Positions 5,002-6,299 of a stretch of 6,299 bases of DNA are shown here, piece by piece; the first letter of the stretch is position 1; each line of letters begins with the position of its first letter. The stretch spans positions 1-6,299 of the forward strand of contig JACQZL010000082.1 in the NCBI GenBank assembly GCA_016213865.1, read 5' to 3'. The position numbers were made by a program, and so were the translations under genes. This DNA comes from Candidatus Rifleibacteriota bacterium (GTDB lineage: Bacteria > UBP17 > UBA6191 > JACPRK01). Below the pieces are notes generated by a model. That model saw only the letters and a program-made list of their open reading frames with translations, made no database searches and had not been told where the DNA came from.

Positions 5002-5985
5002 CTACAACCCGCAGGCAGCGCGCGCGGTGTCCAGCGTCTTTCGGGCCTCGGCCCGGGCGCGGCGAGCCCCGTCGACCAGCACGTCTTCGATCCGATCGGG
5101 GCTGGCCAGCAGTTCCTGGCGCCTGGCCCGGTAGGGTGCGAAGGTCGCGTCGATCTTGGCCAGGAGCTCCTTCTTGGCCGAGCCGTAACCGAAGCCGCCC
5201 TTGCGATAGCGGGCCGCCATGTCTTCGAGCTCGGCGGGCGTCGCGAAGAGCCCATACAGGGCATAGACCGTGCACTTCGACGGGTCTTTCGGCTCTTCCA
5301 GCGGGGTCGAGTCCGTGACGATGCCCATGACGGACTTCTTCAACTCGGAGCCCGCCGCGAAGATCCCGATCGTGTTCCCGTAGGACTTGCTCATCTTCTG
5401 GCCGTCCGTACCCGGGACCTTGGCGGTGTGGTTCAAGCGGTACTCGGGCCTCCGGAAGACCTCGCAGCCGAAGGCGTTGTTGAAGTAGGCAGCCATGTCC
5501 TGCGTCATCTCGACGTGCTGGACCTGGTCCTGGCCGACGGGCACGAAGTCGGATTGGTAGGCCAGGATGTCGGCAGCCATCAGGATCGGATAGCAGAAGA
5601 GGCCGACCGACGCCGAGAGGCCCCGCGCGATCTTGTCCTTGTACGAGTGCGCCCGCTCCAGCAGCCCCATGCCGCTCACCGTCGAGAGGAGCCAGGCCAG
5701 CTCCGTCACCTCGGGGACATCCGATTGGCGGAAGAAGACGGCCCGTGCCGGGTCCAGCCCCAGGGCCAGGTAGGTGGCGGCCACGTCGCGCGTGTTCTCG
5801 CGAAGCAGCTTGGCGTCCTGGATGGTCGTCAGGGCGTGGTAGTTGGCGATAAAGTAGTAGGCCTCTCCTTGGTCCTGCAACTGGAGGTGCTGGAGGATGG
5901 CGCCGAAGTAGTTGCCCAGATGGAGCTTGCCCGAGGGCTGGACGCCCGAGAGGATGCGTTGGGGGCGCTTGGAAGTATCCGTCAT
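5002..5985 (-). CDS. trpS: Tryptophanyl-tRNA synthetase
   Basis: 327 residues, the normal length of bacterial TrpRS. This class I synthetase joins tryptophan to tRNA(Trp) in the cytoplasm using ATP. Visible features: P-S-G-K-L-H-L-G-N-Y (17-26), the family's form of the HIGH motif; I-A-N-Y-H-A-L-T near 46-53; Y-P-I-L-M-A-A-D-I-L (132-141), whose Asp139 matches the residue that holds the indole nitrogen in characterised TrpRS enzymes; V-G-Q-D-Q-V-Q-H-V-E (150-159); and K-M-S-K-S (197-201). The motif D-P-S-K-C-T-V-Y-A-L-Y follows, typical of the family's anticodon side. All are intact, so the enzyme should be active. ATG 5985 gives the usual short N-terminus before R-I-L-S-G-V-Q-P-S-G; no Shine-Dalgarno sequence is seen in front of it. 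The gene converges on rsmD. I see no T-box leader and no trp-type attenuator upstream. Confidence 0.97.
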   Translation of the reverse strand: MTDTSKRPQRILSGVQPSGKLHLGNYFGAILQHLQLQDQGEAYYFIANYHALTTIQDAKLLRENTRDVAATYLALGLDPARAVFFRQSDVPEVTELAWLLSTVSGMGLLERAHSYKDKIARGLSASVGLFCYPILMAADILAYQSDFVPVGQDQVQHVEMTQDMAAYFNNAFGCEVFRRPEYRLNHTAKVPGTDGQKMSKSYGNTIGIFAAGSELKKSVMGIVTDSTPLEEPKDPSKCTVYALYGLFATPAELEDMAARYRKGGFGYGSAKKELLAKIDATFAPYRARRQELLASPDRIEDVLVDGARRARAEARKTLDTARAACGL

Positions 5986-6070
5986 GGCTTTAGAAACAAT
6001 GATCCGCGGGGAGGATGGGAGCCCGCATCAGGCCTGGCGCGCGCGAGGCGAGTAGGCCGAGGTAACCGAA

Positions 6071-6110
6071 CGCAAGGGCGCAAGGATGCAAGGACGCAAG
6101 GACGCAAGGG
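6071..6110 (+). repeat. Five tandem 8-bp repeats, left arm of an inverted array pair
   Basis: Five head-to-tail octamers of the form CGCAAGGR (the third begins with T). Facing it at 6173-6204 is an array of the inverse unit. The short sequence GAGTCA right after this arm (6110-6115) also has its inverse TGACTC at 6156-6161, so the fold can extend inward. Confidence 0.85.
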
Positions 6111-6172
6111 AGTCAGAGCTGACAGGATTCTCCCGCCCAGTCTCAGCCATAGGGGTGACTCGTTTGTCCACC

Positions 6173-6204
6173 TTTGCGTCCTGGCGTCTTTGCGTCTTTG
6201 CGTT
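6173..6204 (-). repeat. Four tandem 8-bp repeats, right arm of an inverted array pair
   Basis: Four head-to-tail octamers TTTGCGTC (second copy CTGGCGTC, last copy TTTGCGTT), the reverse complement of GACGCAAA, hence inverted relative to the left array. Runs of the GACGCAAAG type occur between genes in many uncultured bacteria. Confidence 0.85.
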
Positions 6205-6264
6205 GGGTCCTCTTGCCCCCGATCGCCTACCAGTTTGGCTCGAATTGAGCCCGACAAGTCAATC

Positions 6265-6280
6265 TGAGAAACGTTTCCCA
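6265..6280. promoter_or_regulatory. LacI-family-type operator palindrome
   Basis: TGAGAAACGTTTCCCA is a 16-bp near-perfect palindrome (7 of 8 positions symmetric) with a perfect 10-bp core GAAACGTTTC and a central CG, the pattern bound by LacI/GalR-family regulators (cre-like). The regulated gene is probably to the right of the window; it could also touch trpS transcription, though it lies about 280 bases from that start. Confidence 0.4.
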
Positions 6281-6299
6281 TGCTCTGAGCGGGTGGTTG

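Larger units (their letters stand above)
5986..6299. other. Gene-less region upstream of trpS
   Basis: No protein-like frame on either strand; open frames here only translate the octamer repeats. Contents: a small stem GGCCT (6031-6035) with AGGCC (6054-6058) around alternating GC; two facing octamer arrays (6071-6110 and 6173-6204); GTCAG-AG-CTGAC at 6112-6123; and a LacI-type palindrome near the right edge. The trpS promoter must lie here or just upstream of the arrays, but I cannot point to a convincing -35/-10 pair. Confidence 0.6.

Noticed and set aside
6071..6204. CRISPR array
   Set aside because: The 8-bp units are directly adjacent without spacers and the two arrays are inverted; no cas genes are present.
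4945..6267. 440-residue open frame on the plus strand over trpS
   Set aside because: Antisense of the unmistakable trpS gene; the last third just translates the octamer repeats.
5986..6299. T-box or other tRNA-responsive leader for trpS
   Set aside because: I could not find the T-box consensus (AGGGTGGNACCGCG) or an antiterminator/terminator pair on the minus strand.

Overview
The window (6,299 bases) looks like a piece of chromosome from an uncultured, high-GC bacterium. The core genes recG, rsmD and trpS are GC-rich (about 77% in one counted recG line) and use GC-ending codons. The RecG N-terminal region (an RGFRDRAVVGGL-like motif in a helical extension before the wedge domain) reminds me of RecG from Chloroflexota, and a DUF4870-type membrane protein would fit that. 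This placement is an inference from memory and is not firm.

Left part (1-641): the 3' end of a PIN-domain (VapC-like) toxin gene, one base apart from a small helical partner gene (putative antitoxin). It is followed by a structure I read as an integron attC recombination site (516-641). The attC call rests on two inverted half-sites that pair over 16 bp once two extrahelical bases are left out, flanked by degenerate R boxes. A toxin-antitoxin pair followed by attC in the same orientation is the layout of a toxin-antitoxin gene cassette of a chromosomal integron or of an attC cluster lacking an integrase. Bases 1-240 are about 55% GC, clearly below the core genes, which supports acquisition.

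Middle left (642-1149): about 500 bases without a convincing gene, holding degraded palindromic repeats of the REP type and a possible promoter whose start point would nearly coincide with the next start codon.

Middle (1150-4804): a same-strand run of a small DUF4870-like membrane protein, the DNA helicase recG and the 16S rRNA methyltransferase rsmD, with gaps of 56 and 53 bases. RecG is the most unusual gene. It has an N-terminal helical extension, a low-complexity linker built partly from two 7-bp tandem arrays, and an in-frame 21-bp tandem duplication in the wedge domain.

Right part (4805-6299): a 197-base convergent spacer with three hairpins separates rsmD from trpS (tryptophanyl-tRNA synthetase, minus strand). 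Upstream of trpS lie an array of five 8-bp repeats and an inverted array of four, able to fold back on each other, and a 16-bp LacI-type palindrome close to the window edge. The core genes serve recombination and fork repair (RecG), ribosome maturation (RsmD) and tRNA charging (TrpS); apart from a possible recG-rsmD transcript they have no evident joint function. The left end looks like mobile cassette DNA.
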